Origin: Streptomyces violens
GTDB lineage: Bacteria > Actinomycetota > Actinomycetes > Streptomycetales > Streptomycetaceae
Length of the DNA stretch: 64,000 nucleotides
Direction: 5' to 3'
Assembly: GCF_000717745.1 (NCBI RefSeq)
Contig: NZ_JOBH01000027.1
Coordinates: 1-64,000 of the forward strand
In this document: positions 8,651 to 17,296 of the stretch, in pieces
How positions within the stretch are numbered: the stretch's first letter is position 1
Layout of the letters: each line of letters begins with the position of its first letter
Made by a program: the position numbers and the translations under genes
Notes under the pieces: model-generated
What the model saw: the letters and a program-made list of their open reading frames with translations, nothing else
Database searches by the model: none
Told to the model about the DNA's origin: nothing

Positions 8651-8690
8651 CAGAAAAGCCGGCCCACCCTGAGGTGGACCGGCTTCAAGG
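8651..8690 (-). terminator. rpmB terminator
   Basis: On the minus strand arms AAGCCGGTCCACC (8685-8673) and GGTGGGCCGGCTT (8668-8656) pair with one U-G wobble and are followed by a T-rich TTC run. It sits 37 nt past the rpmB stop and probably serves thiD from the other side as well. Confidence 0.8.
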
Positions 8691-8721
8691 CAACCGGCAG
8701 AGGCTGCGCCACGACGTAACG

Positions 8722-8907
8722 TCAGCGCGCGACCTTGCCGGCCTTGATGCACGAGGTGCAGACGTTGAGCCGCTTCGGCGTGCGCCCGATCACAGCGCGC
8801 ACCGTCTGGATGTTGGGGTTCCAACGACGGTTGGTGCGGCGGTGCGAGTGAGAAACGCTCTTGCCGAAGCCCGGCCCCTTGCCGCAGACGTCGCAGTTGG
8901 CAGCCAC
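8722..8907 (-). CDS. rpmB: 50S ribosomal protein L28, zinc-ribbon form
   Basis: 61 residues; structural protein of the large ribosomal subunit. The N-terminal [11 protein letters not shown] and C-terminal [10 protein letters not shown] pairs give the four-Cys zinc form (C+), unlike the Cys-free paralogues that some Streptomyces induce in zinc shortage. The start is GTG 8907. Transcribed against both neighbours. Its leader contains an intrinsic-terminator-like hairpin. Confidence 0.95.
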   Translation of the reverse strand: MAANCDVCGKGPGFGKSVSHSHRRTNRRWNPNIQTVRAVIGRTPKRLNVCTSCIKAGKVAR

Positions 8908-8990
8908 GGGTCACTCCAAAGACTTCAGATGCACTTACGGTAATTCCCAGCGCGCCGAGTGCATTGAACGACAAGCGGTGCCGGGAGGGG

Positions 8991-9011
8991 AAAAACCCGA
9001 TTCGCATCGGG
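8991..9011 (-). promoter_or_regulatory. terminator-like hairpin in the rpmB leader
   Basis: Minus strand: CCCGAT, loop GCGA, ATCGGG, then TTTTT (8995-8991). It lies 84 nt before the rpmB start codon in the sense direction. A -10-like TATGCT is at 9027-9022, only a few nt upstream of the stem. Confidence 0.45.
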
Positions 9012-9171
9012 CAACCGGAGCAGCATACAACGACCGCTCCCGCCCTACGAAACTACCATGACCGCCCGGGGGGCCCGGCCCGAGCACCCGTCCCGTCCGC
9101 CGCTACCCTGCGGTGCACTGCCTGCCCCGACCGGGGAGGACAGGACATACGGCGACCGAGGAGGACGCACG

Positions 9172-10908
9172 GTGCCCCGAGGACGCACGGTGCCGCACAC
9201 GCTCGACGCTGCCGCGGTCCGCGCATGGTGCGAGCTGTCCCTGGAGGCACTCGGCCGGGACCGCGAGCGGATCGACGCGATCAACGTCTACCCCGTCGCG
9301 GACGGTGACACCGGCACCAACCTCTACCTGACCGTGGAGTCCGCCGCCCGCGCGGTCGACGCCGCCTTCGACGGGCACGCCGCCTCCGGTACCGCGCCGC
9401 CCGGCCTCGCCGACGCCATCGGGGCGATGGCGCACGGCGCGCTCATCGGGGCGCGCGGCAACTCCGGCACCATCCTGGCGCAGCTGCTGCGCGGCATGAC
9501 GGAGGTGCTGGCGCCGGACCCGGGGCCGGACCCGGGGGACGGTACGGCGGAGCGTGACGGAGGGCACGGTCCGGCCGCGGTACTGGCGCGAGCGCTGCGG
9601 CGGGCCGCGGCGTCCACGTACGAGGCGGTGGCGCACCCCGTGGAGGGCACGGTCCTCACCGTGGCGACGGCGGCCGCCGAGGCCGCCGAGGGCGCCGTGC
9701 CGGGCGGTGACGTGGTGGCGGTGGCCCGCGCGGCCCACGAGGGCGCCAGGAAGGCGCTGGAGGCCACCCCGGGGCAGCTCGCGGTCCTCGGCAGGGCCGG
9801 CGTGGTCGACGCGGGCGGCTGGGGCCTGGTCGCCGTCCTGGGCGCGCTCGCGGACGCGCTGTCCGGGGAGCGCACGGCAGCGGCCGGAGGCGTACGGATC
9901 GCCGTGGGCGCCCCCGCCTCCCGGGGCGGCACGGAGCCCGCCACGGTCGTCACCGAGGCCGGCGGCTGCGGCCCCGACGAGCACGCGGCGGCCGACGGCC
10001 CCGCCTTCGAGGTGATCTACCTCCTGGAGGCCGGCGACGAGGCCGTGGCCCGGCTGCGCGCCCGGCTCGACGGGCTCGGCGACTCCCTGGTGGTGGTCGG
10101 CGGGGGCGGCCTGTGGAACGTCCATGTGCACGTGGACGACGCGGGCGCGGCCGTCGAGGCGGGCATCGAGGCGGGCCGCCCGTACCGGATCCGCATCACG
10201 CACTTCGCGGGCGCCGGGGCCGCCCGGGGCGCGGCCCCGGAGCGCGCGGAACGGGCCGTGGTCGCGGTGGTACCGGGAGACGGGCTGGCCGGGCTGTGCG
10301 CCGCGGCCGGCGCGACCGTGGTCTCCGTACGCGCCGGGGAGCCGCCCGCCAGCGGCGAGCTGGTCCAGGCGATCCGGCAGGCGCACGCCCGCGAGGTGGT
10401 GCTGCTGCCGAACGACGCCGACCTGCGGCACACGGCCGCCGCCGCGGCGGGGCAGGCCCGTACCGAAGGCGTGCGCGTCGCCGTGATCCCCACCCGGGCC
10501 GCGGTCCAGGGCATCGCGGCGCTGGCCGTCCATGAGTCCGGCCGTACGTTCGACGAGGATGTGGTGGCGATGACCTCGGCGGCGGGCGCCACCCGGTACG
10601 GCGAGCTGACGGTCGCCGAGCGGCAGTCCTGGACCATGGCCGGGGTCTGCCAGGCCGGGGACGTGCTGGGGCTGGTGGAGGGCGACGTCGCGGTGATCGG
10701 TACGGACCCGGCGGCCACCGCCCTCGACGTACTGGACCGGATGCTCTCGGCGGGCGGCGAGATGGTCACCCTCGTGCGCGGCGAGGGCTTCCCCGAGACC
10801 CTGGCCGACCGCCTCGAACGCCACGTACGCGAGCGCTATCTGGCCGTGGACACGGTGGTGTACGCCGGGGGCCAGCAGTCGTCGCTGCTGCTGATCGGCG
10901 TGGAGTAG
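9172..10908 (+). CDS. DAK2-domain phosphatase/kinase-like protein (YloV/FakA family)
   Basis: 578 residues from GTG 9172. Residues about 8-210 form a DAK2 (dihydroxyacetone kinase L) ATP-binding domain with the Mg-binding motif PVADGDTGTNLYLT. The central and C-terminal parts match the middle and DegV-binding-like regions of FakA/YloV proteins, which in Firmicutes phosphorylate fatty acids held by a FakB protein. No FakB partner is visible here. An 18-bp tandem duplication creates a second possible GTG start at 9190. The gene lies upstream of recG, as in other Streptomyces. The exact substrate is unknown. Confidence 0.85.
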   Translation: MPRGRTVPHTLDAAAVRAWCELSLEALGRDRERIDAINVYPVADGDTGTNLYLTVESAARAVDAAFDGHAASGTAPPGLADAIGAMAHGALIGARGNSGTILAQLLRGMTEVLAPDPGPDPGDGTAERDGGHGPAAVLARALRRAAASTYEAVAHPVEGTVLTVATAAAEAAEGAVPGGDVVAVARAAHEGARKALEATPGQLAVLGRAGVVDAGGWGLVAVLGALADALSGERTAAAGGVRIAVGAPASRGGTEPATVVTEAGGCGPDEHAAADGPAFEVIYLLEAGDEAVARLRARLDGLGDSLVVVGGGGLWNVHVHVDDAGAAVEAGIEAGRPYRIRITHFAGAGAARGAAPERAERAVVAVVPGDGLAGLCAAAGATVVSVRAGEPPASGELVQAIRQAHAREVVLLPNDADLRHTAAAAAGQARTEGVRVAVIPTRAAVQGIAALAVHESGRTFDEDVVAMTSAAGATRYGELTVAERQSWTMAGVCQAGDVLGLVEGDVAVIGTDPAATALDVLDRMLSAGGEMVTLVRGEGFPETLADRLERHVRERYLAVDTVVYAGGQQSSLLLIGVE

Positions 10909-10956
10909 CCGCCGGGGGAGGCCCGTTCGCCGGTCCTCCCGCCGGTTGTCAGTGGC

Positions 10957-13176
10957 GTGGTGTGCAATGGACCCGTGCTGGATGAACCACTGAAGAAGAT
11001 CCTCGGCGGCACCACCGCGAAGGTGCTGGCCGAGCACCTCGGCCTGCACACGGTCGGCGATCTGCTGCACCACTACCCCCGCCGGTACGCCGAGCGCGGC
11101 GAGCTGACCACCCTCGCCGACCTCCCGCTCGACGAGCACGTCACGGTCGTCGCCCGGGTCGCCGACGCCCGGGTGCACACCTTCAACCACGGCCGTGGCC
11201 AGCGCCTGGAGGTCACGCTCACCGACGGCAGCGGCCGGCTCCAGCTCGTCTTCTTCGGCAAGGGCATCCACAAGCCGCGGCACGACCTCCTCCCCGGCCG
11301 CCGCGCGATGTTCGCGGGCAAGGTCTCGGTCTTCAACCGCAAGCTCCAGCTCGCCCACCCCGAGTACGAACTCCTCGCGGGCGAGGGCGGCGACGACGCC
11401 GTGGACGCCTTCGCGGGCCGGCTCCTGCCGATCTACCCGGCGGCCCAGAAGATGCCGTCCTGGAAGATCGCCAAGGCGGTGGACGCCGTACTGCCCAGCG
11501 CCCGGGAGGCGGTCGACCCGCTGCCGCCCACGCTCCGCGAGGGCCGCGGCCTGGTCCCGCTCCCCGAGGCCCTCCTCAAGATCCACCGGCCCGCCACCAA
11601 GGCCGACATCGCCGACGCCCGGGCCCGCCTCAAGTGGGACGAGGCGTTCGTCCTCCAGGTCGCCCTCGCCCGCCGCCGCTTCGCCGAGACCCAGCTCCCG
11701 GCCGTCCCCCGCCCGCTCACCGAGGACGGCCTCCTGGACGCCTTCGACGCCCGCCTCCCCTTCACCCTCACCGACGGCCAGCAGAAGGTCAGCCGCGAAA
11801 TCTTCGACGACCTGGCCACGGACCACCCGATGCACCGGCTGCTGCAGGGGGAAGTTGGTTCGGGCAAGACGATGGTCGCGTTGCGGGCCATGCTTGCCGT
11901 GGTGGACACCGGTGGGCAGGCGGCGATGCTGGCGCCGACCGAGGTGTTGGCGCAGCAGCATCATCGGTCGATCACCGAGATGATGGGGGAGCTGGCCGAG
12001 GGCGGGATGCTCGGTGGGGCGGAGCGCGGTACGAAGGTTGTGCTGCTGACCGGGTCCATGGGGACCGCCGCGCGGAAGCAGGCACTGCTGGATCTCGTGA
12101 CGGGCGAGGCCGGGCTGGTGATCGGCACGCATGCGCTGATCGAGGACAAGGTGCAGTTCCACGACCTGGGGCTGGTCGTGGTGGACGAGCAGCACCGGTT
12201 CGGCGTGGAGCAGCGGGACGCACTGCGCTCCAAGGGCAAGCAGCCGCCGCATCTGCTCGTGATGACTGCGACGCCCATTCCCCGGACGGTCGCGATGACG
12301 GTCTTCGGTGATCTGGAGACGTCCGTACTGGACCAGTTGCCGGCCGGGCGGTCGCCGATCGCCAGCCATGTGGTGCCGGCCAAGGACAAGCCGCACTTCC
12401 TGGCGCGTGCGTGGGAGCGGGTGCGGGAGGAGGTCGAGGGCGGGCATCAGGCGTACGTGGTGTGCCCGCGGATCGGTGACGAGGAGGAGCCGAAGGGCGC
12501 GAACGGCGCGAAGAAGAAGGCGCAGGGGGACGGGGAAGAGGCCGCGGAGGAGGCCGAGAAGCGGCCGCCGCTGGCCGTGCTGGACGTCGCCGAGCAGCTG
12601 GCCAAGGGGCCGCTCGCGGGGCTGCGCGTGGAGGTGCTGCACGGGCGGATGCAGCCGGACGACAAGGACGACGTGATGCGCCGGTTCGCCGCCGGTGAGG
12701 TGGATGTGCTGGTGGCGACGACCGTCATCGAGGTGGGCGTGAACGTACCGAACGCCACGGCGATGGTGATCATGGATGCCGACCGGTTCGGGGTCTCGCA
12801 GCTGCACCAGTTGCGCGGGCGGGTGGGCCGCGGCTCGGCGCCCGGCCTGTGCCTGCTGGTGACGGAGATGTCCGAGGCGAGCCCGGCGCGGGCCCGGCTG
12901 GGCGCCGTGGCGAGCACGCTGGACGGCTTCGAGCTGTCCCGGATCGACCTGGAGCAGCGGCGCGAGGGCGACGTCCTGGGGCAGGCGCAGTCCGGAGTGC
13001 GCTCCAGCCTCCGGATGCTCGCGGTCATCGAGGACGAGGACGTGATCGAGGCGGCCCGCGAGGAGGCGACGGCGACCGTGGCGAACGACCCGGAGCTGGC
13101 CGGACTGCCCGAGCTGCGGGTCGCGTTGGACGCCCTGCTGGACACCGACCGGGAGAGCTACCTGGACAAGGGGTGA
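10957..13176 (+). CDS. recG: ATP-dependent DNA helicase RecG
   Basis: 739 residues; branch-migration helicase that regresses stalled replication forks. Order: wedge/OB domain (residues about 50-170), helicase domain 1 with Walker A GEVGSGKT (about 300) and Walker B-type VVDEQHRFGVEQRD, then helicase domain 2 ending in QLRGRVGRGSAPG and the TRG-type hook. A lysine/glutamate-rich insert of about 30 residues (near 508-540) is not part of the usual core. The first start is GTG 10957; GTG 10975 is an alternative, and neither has a convincing SD. Confidence 0.95.
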   Translation: MVCNGPVLDEPLKKILGGTTAKVLAEHLGLHTVGDLLHHYPRRYAERGELTTLADLPLDEHVTVVARVADARVHTFNHGRGQRLEVTLTDGSGRLQLVFFGKGIHKPRHDLLPGRRAMFAGKVSVFNRKLQLAHPEYELLAGEGGDDAVDAFAGRLLPIYPAAQKMPSWKIAKAVDAVLPSAREAVDPLPPTLREGRGLVPLPEALLKIHRPATKADIADARARLKWDEAFVLQVALARRRFAETQLPAVPRPLTEDGLLDAFDARLPFTLTDGQQKVSREIFDDLATDHPMHRLLQGEVGSGKTMVALRAMLAVVDTGGQAAMLAPTEVLAQQHHRSITEMMGELAEGGMLGGAERGTKVVLLTGSMGTAARKQALLDLVTGEAGLVIGTHALIEDKVQFHDLGLVVVDEQHRFGVEQRDALRSKGKQPPHLLVMTATPIPRTVAMTVFGDLETSVLDQLPAGRSPIASHVVPAKDKPHFLARAWERVREEVEGGHQAYVVCPRIGDEEEPKGANGAKKKAQGDGEEAAEEAEKRPPLAVLDVAEQLAKGPLAGLRVEVLHGRMQPDDKDDVMRRFAAGEVDVLVATTVIEVGVNVPNATAMVIMDADRFGVSQLHQLRGRVGRGSAPGLCLLVTEMSEASPARARLGAVASTLDGFELSRIDLEQRREGDVLGQAQSGVRSSLRMLAVIEDEDVIEAAREEATATVANDPELAGLPELRVALDALLDTDRESYLDKG

Positions 13177-13295
13177 GGGCGGGGCACGGGCGCTCCCGTG
13201 CGGGGGCCGATTGTCAGACCCCGCTGGGAGGATGGACACAGTCCGGGCCGATCCGGGAGTGGTTGGCCGCAGTTGGACCATTGGGGGGCTGTGTC

Positions 13296-13814
13296 ATGGC
13301 ATTCCGGCATCTGAACGAACTCCCGCTCGGCGACAAGATCTTCCGCATCGAGCTCGCCAGCGACGACGACGCGACCGTCACGCTCACTCTCACGGGCTGG
13401 CACGAGGACGCCCCCGAGACCCTCCTCGCCTCCGGCGCCCTCACCCTGCCCCTGACCGAGGTCCCGGCCCTGCGGATCGCGCTGAACCGCGCCCTGCGCG
13501 CCCTCGCGCTGGTCGCCGACGTGGCCGAGCCGATACCGGACCGCGATGTGCTGCGCGAGCTGTTCCCCGGGCACGGCGCGCCCTGGGTGCCGCAGCACGA
13601 GGAGGACCTGACGCGCCGGTTCCACGCGGGCGAGACCATCGCGCGGATCGCCGCCCGCTTCGGCCGCACGCCCGATTCGGTACGGACGAAGCTGCGCGAG
13701 CTCGGCCACGACCCGCGCCGCCCCGAGTACTGCCCGCCGGACGGCTGCCTGTCCTGGTCGCGGTACGCCTCGCCCGCTCTGGTGGGCGCGGTCGAGGACG
13801 CCGAGCGCGGCTGA
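13296..13814 (+). CDS. conserved hypothetical protein with C-terminal helix-turn-helix
   Basis: 172 residues from ATG 13296 after GGGGGG. The N-terminal half is beta-rich and acidic (FRIELASDDDATVTLTLTG). The C-terminal half holds a clear helix-turn-helix pattern (ETIARIAARFGRTPDSVRTK) followed by LGHDPRRPEYCPP, so it may bind DNA. I recognise it as a conserved Streptomyces protein between recG and rsmD but know of no assigned role. The frame is open far upstream over the recG end, but that extension is a shadow. Confidence 0.7.
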   Translation: MAFRHLNELPLGDKIFRIELASDDDATVTLTLTGWHEDAPETLLASGALTLPLTEVPALRIALNRALRALALVADVAEPIPDRDVLRELFPGHGAPWVPQHEEDLTRRFHAGETIARIAARFGRTPDSVRTKLRELGHDPRRPEYCPPDGCLSWSRYASPALVGAVEDAERG

Positions 13815-13901
13815 CCGGCGGGGGACGCCATATCGTGGTGGTACGGAGCCGGACTCGGCCCCGCACCACCACCGAACCGCACAGCTGAGGACGAGAATCG
13901 T

Positions 13902-14537
13902 ATGACCCGCGTGATCGCCGGCGTGGCCGGCGGCCGGCGCCTGGCCGTGCCGCCCGGTACGGGCACTCGCCCGACCTCCGACCGGGCGCGCGAGGGCCTG
14001 TTCTCCACCTGGGAGGCGCTGGACGGCCCGCTGACCGGCGCCCGGGTGCTGGATCTGTACGGCGGCTCGGGCGCGGTCGGCCTGGAGGCGCTCTCCCGGG
14101 GCGCCGCGGCCGTACTGCTCGCCGAGGCCGACCCGAAGGCCGCCCGCACGATCCGCGAGAACATCCGCAGCCTCGGCCTCCCGGGCGCCGAATTCCGCGC
14201 CGCGAAGGCCGAACAGGTCGTCGCGGGGCCGGTCTCCGGCGAGCCGTACGACCTCGTCTTCCTGGACCCGCCGTACGCCGTCACCGACGACGATCTTCGC
14301 GAGATCCTCCTCACACTCCGCTCCCAGGGCTGGATCACGGGCGACGCGCTCGCCACCGTGGAGCGCAGCACCAGGGGCGGAGAATTCCGCTGGCCCGACG
14401 GATTCACGGGCCTGCGCTCCCGCCGCTACGGCGAGGCCACGCTTTGGTACGGTCGCGCCGCTTCGACGTGCGAGGACGCCGGTGGGGACGCCGGCGACCG
14501 CCCTGACGGGAACGCCACGTCGGCAAGCGAGTCATGA
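13902..14537 (+). CDS. rsmD: 16S rRNA (guanine-966 N2)-methyltransferase
   Basis: 211 residues. Methylates G966 of 16S rRNA. The start MTRVIAGVAGGRRL, the SAM motif LDLYGGSGAVGLEALSRGA and the catalytic FLDPPY are the RsmD hallmarks. The last 25 residues are a variable low-complexity tail. Its stop overlaps the ATG of the next gene by 4 nt, so rsmD and coaD are cotranscribed, as in many bacteria. Confidence 0.94.
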   Translation: MTRVIAGVAGGRRLAVPPGTGTRPTSDRAREGLFSTWEALDGPLTGARVLDLYGGSGAVGLEALSRGAAAVLLAEADPKAARTIRENIRSLGLPGAEFRAAKAEQVVAGPVSGEPYDLVFLDPPYAVTDDDLREILLTLRSQGWITGDALATVERSTRGGEFRWPDGFTGLRSRRYGEATLWYGRAASTCEDAGGDAGDRPDGNATSASES

Positions 14538-15043
14538 CCGGATCGGAGAGCGAGGAACCTCAAGTGCGCCGTGCCGTCTGTCCGGGGTCGTTCGACCCCA
14601 TCACCAACGGGCATCTGGACATCATCGCCCGGGCCTCCAAGCTCTACGACGTGGTCCACGTCGCCGTGATGATCAACAAGTCCAAGCAGGGCCTGTTCAC
14701 GGTCGAGGAGCGGATCGAGCTGATCCGCCGGGCGACCGCCGAGTACGGCAACGTCGAGGTCGAGGCGTTCCACGGCCTCCTCGTCGACTTCTGCAAGCAG
14801 CGTGACATTCCGGCCATCGTGAAGGGCCTGCGCGCGGTCAGCGACTTCGACTACGAGCTGCAGATGGCCCAGATGAACAACGGCCTCTCGGGCGTGGAGA
14901 CCCTCTTCGTCCCGACCAACCCGACCTACAGCTTCCTCTCGTCCAGCCTGGTCAAGGAGGTCGCGGCCTGGGGCGGCGACGTCTCCCACCTGGTACCGGA
15001 CTTCGTCTTCGAAGCCCTCACGGAGCGCCTCGGGGAGAAGTGA
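14534..15043 (+). CDS. coaD: phosphopantetheine adenylyltransferase
   Basis: 169 residues (159 if the GTG at 14564, which begins VRRAVCPGSFDP, is used; that start has an SD-like GAGGAA nearby and fits the family better). Catalyses the penultimate step of coenzyme A synthesis. The nucleotidyltransferase motif TNGH in SFDPITNGHLDII and the C-terminal FLSSSLVKEVA are present. Overlaps rsmD. Confidence 0.95.
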   Translation: MTGSESEEPQVRRAVCPGSFDPITNGHLDIIARASKLYDVVHVAVMINKSKQGLFTVEERIELIRRATAEYGNVEVEAFHGLLVDFCKQRDIPAIVKGLRAVSDFDYELQMAQMNNGLSGVETLFVPTNPTYSFLSSSLVKEVAAWGGDVSHLVPDFVFEALTERLGEK

Positions 15044-15164
15044 CGCGGGAAGCGGTGGAGGGCCGTCCGGCTGACGGTACGTCAGTGGGTGTCGGCGCCC
15101 GGGCGGGTGGCCGTACAGTCGGTCCCGTTCCGTCGTTTCATCCCCCAGAGAGTGGCGAGCCCCA

Positions 15165-16316
15165 GTGGACGTGCAGAAGAAGCTCGACGAGATCGTCGAG
15201 ACCGTCGGCCATGCCCGGTCCATGCCCATGTCGGCCTCCTGCGTGATCAACCGCGCGGAGCTGCTGGCGATGCTCGAAGAGGTGCGGGCCGCGCTCCCGG
15301 GGTCCCTCGCGCAGGCGCAGGAGCTGCTCGGCGGGCGCGAGCAGATGGTCGAGGACGCCCGCGCCGAGGCGGAGCGGATCATCGAGAGCGCGCACGCCCA
15401 GCGCGGCTCGCTGCTCTCCGAGACCGAGCTCGCCCGGCAGTCCCAGGAGGAGGCCGACCGCATCCTCGCGGAGGCCCGCCGGGAGGCCGAGGAGATCCGC
15501 GCCGAGGCCGACGACTACGTCGACAGCAAGCTCGCCAACTTCGAGGTCGTACTGACCAAGACCATCGGGTCCGTGGACCGGGGCCGCGAGAAACTGCTCG
15601 GCCGCGGCCCGGGCCTGGACGAGGCGGGCTACGCGGACACCGAGGCGCCCGAGCGCAGCGCCGACCCGGAGACACTGCGGCAGCGCGCTGACGCGTACGT
15701 GGACGCCAAGTTCGGCGCCTTCGAGGCCGTGCTGACCAAGACCCTGGAGGCGGTCGGGCGCGGCCGCCAGAAGCTCCTCGGAGCGCAGCCCAGCGACGAG
15801 CTCGCCGCGGCCTTCGCCGCGCACACGGACCCCGCGACGGGCCTGCCGCAGTCCGGCGACGCCGAGTACCTCGCCGACCTCGCCGCCGCCCAGGCGCCTG
15901 CCGCGCCCCAGGCACCGCAGGCACCCGCGGCGCGGCCCGGCGACCAGACGGCGGGACAGCCGACGGGACAGCCCTTCGTGCAGCCCGGCCCGGAGCCCGC
16001 GGCGCCGCAGCAGCAGGACTACTACGCCACGGCGGGCTACGGCCAGGACGCGTACGGCTACCAGCAGCCCCAGCAGTACGCCCAGCAGCAGGACCCCTAC
16101 GGCTACGGCTGGCAGCAGCAGGCCCCGCAGCAGGGCTACGACCCCGCCGCGTACGTCCCGCAGCAGGCCCAGCAGTTCCCGCAGGGCGAGCAGCCCCAGC
16201 ACCACGGGCAGCCCCAGCATCAGGGACAGCAGCCCGCCGCCCTGGACGAGACCAGCCTCTTCGACACCAGCATGATCGACCTCGACCAGCTCCGGCAGTA
16301 CGAGCAGGGGCACTGA
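15165..16316 (+). CDS. coiled-coil protein with Gln/Tyr-rich tail (cell-division-initiation-like)
   Basis: 383 residues from GTG 15165. Residues 1-60 are a conserved head, and 60-125 a long charged coiled coil (EEADRILAEARREAEEIRAE). Two copies of a block of about 30 residues follow, YVDSKLANFEVVLTKT and YVDAKFGAFEAVLTKT, each ending GR(E/Q)KLLG. The last 130 residues are disordered and rich in Gln, Pro, Tyr and Ala. Homologues are variously labelled cell division initiation protein or ATP synthase B-like; the coiled coil resembles DivIVA-type scaffolds but no DivIVA N-terminal motif is present. Role uncertain. Confidence 0.75.
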   Translation: MDVQKKLDEIVETVGHARSMPMSASCVINRAELLAMLEEVRAALPGSLAQAQELLGGREQMVEDARAEAERIIESAHAQRGSLLSETELARQSQEEADRILAEARREAEEIRAEADDYVDSKLANFEVVLTKTIGSVDRGREKLLGRGPGLDEAGYADTEAPERSADPETLRQRADAYVDAKFGAFEAVLTKTLEAVGRGRQKLLGAQPSDELAAAFAAHTDPATGLPQSGDAEYLADLAAAQAPAAPQAPQAPAARPGDQTAGQPTGQPFVQPGPEPAAPQQQDYYATAGYGQDAYGYQQPQQYAQQQDPYGYGWQQQAPQQGYDPAAYVPQQAQQFPQGEQPQHHGQPQHQGQQPAALDETSLFDTSMIDLDQLRQYEQGH

Positions 16317-16480
16317 CGCGCGCGAGGTCAGCGGTGCCGGGGGCACCGGGCGCGGATTGGGTCAATCGCGACCCGTCCAGTATCCTGGCTGTTCGGTCGC
16401 GCATACGTCCGCGATCTGTGCTGCCCGACGACCGCCCCGTGCGGCGCCGGCGGCCGTACCGCCGTAGAAAGCAGGAAGCC

Positions 16481-17113
16481 ATCAACGCCCGCCTAGACCA
16501 CCGTTCCCCGCTCGTGTTCGATACACGCGAGCTGGGCCGGCGTCCCGGTGCGATGAAGAAGGTGTCCCGCTCCGTCGAGGCCCCCTCGGACCTCGGCAAC
16601 GAGGTCATCGGAGTGCCCCAGGGCGCGCCGGTGGAGCTCGACCTCCGCCTGGAGTCGGTCATGGACGGGGTGCTTGTCACAGGCACCGCCCGTGCATCCG
16701 TGACAGGGGAGTGCGTAAGGTGTCTGGAGCCGCTCGAGCGTGAGCTCGACGCGGACTTCCAGGAGATGTTCTCCTACCCCGACGCCGATGCCCGGGTCCG
16801 CGAAGCGGACGCAGGCGACGACGCCGAGGACGAGGAGGACACCCTCTTCCTCGAGGACGACCTGTTCGACCTCGAACCCGTGCTGCGCGATGCGGTGGTG
16901 CTCGCACTGCCGATGCAGCCGGTGTGCCAGGACGACTGTCCGGGCCTGTGCTCCGACTGCGGAGCCCGGCTCGCAGACGACCCGGACCACCACCACGATG
17001 CCGTCGACATCCGTTGGGCGGCACTGCAGGGACTCGCCGGATCCATCCAGGACGGCGAGAAGGACAACATGGGCGGCGCCGATGCGGGCGTCGACGAGAA
17101 GCAGGAGAAGTAG
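16481..17113 (+). CDS. DUF177/YceD family protein
   Basis: About 210 residues. DUF177 proteins precede rpmF in most bacteria and are linked to 23S rRNA/large-subunit maturation. The conserved region begins [18 protein letters not shown]. The YceD motif is present as [20 protein letters not shown] and a C-terminal four-Cys cluster [13 protein letters not shown]. Conserved sequence starts at an ATC codon (16481) placed just after AGCAGGAAG. The only canonical in-frame starts (GTG 16439, GTG 16334) add an Arg-rich leader, so the true start is unsettled. rpmF follows after 2 nt. Confidence 0.8.
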   Translation: MNARLDHRSPLVFDTRELGRRPGAMKKVSRSVEAPSDLGNEVIGVPQGAPVELDLRLESVMDGVLVTGTARASVTGECVRCLEPLERELDADFQEMFSYPDADARVREADAGDDAEDEEDTLFLEDDLFDLEPVLRDAVVLALPMQPVCQDDCPGLCSDCGARLADDPDHHHDAVDIRWAALQGLAGSIQDGEKDNMGGADAGVDEKQEK

Positions 17114-17115
17114 CC

Positions 17116-17289
17116 GTGGCTGTTCCGAAGCGGAAGATGTCGCGCAGCAACACGCGCCACCGCCGGTCGCAGTGGAAGGCTGCGGTCCCCACCCTGGTGG
17201 CATGCAGCAGCTGCCACGAGCCGAAGCAGCAGCACATCGCGTGCCCCGCTTGCGGCACCTACAACAAGCGCCAGGTCCTCGAGGTCTGA
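17116..17289 (+). CDS. rpmF: 50S ribosomal protein L32, zinc form
   Basis: 57 residues. Starts [20 protein letters not shown], the universal L32 beginning, and holds the zinc-binding pairs CSSC and CPAC. The start is GTG 17116, two nt after the DUF177 stop and with GGAGAAG just upstream, so the two genes are translationally coupled. Part of the conserved DUF177-rpmF-rnc-mutM-smc order. Confidence 0.97.
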   Translation: MAVPKRKMSRSNTRHRRSQWKAAVPTLVACSSCHEPKQQHIACPACGTYNKRQVLEV

Positions 17290-17296
17290 GCGGCTG

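Noticed and set aside
9103..13281. A 1392-codon open frame on the minus strand
   Set aside because: It lies antisense to the DAK2 gene and recG, is His/Arg/Gln/Gly-rich without any domain, and arises from the codon bias of high-GC genes.
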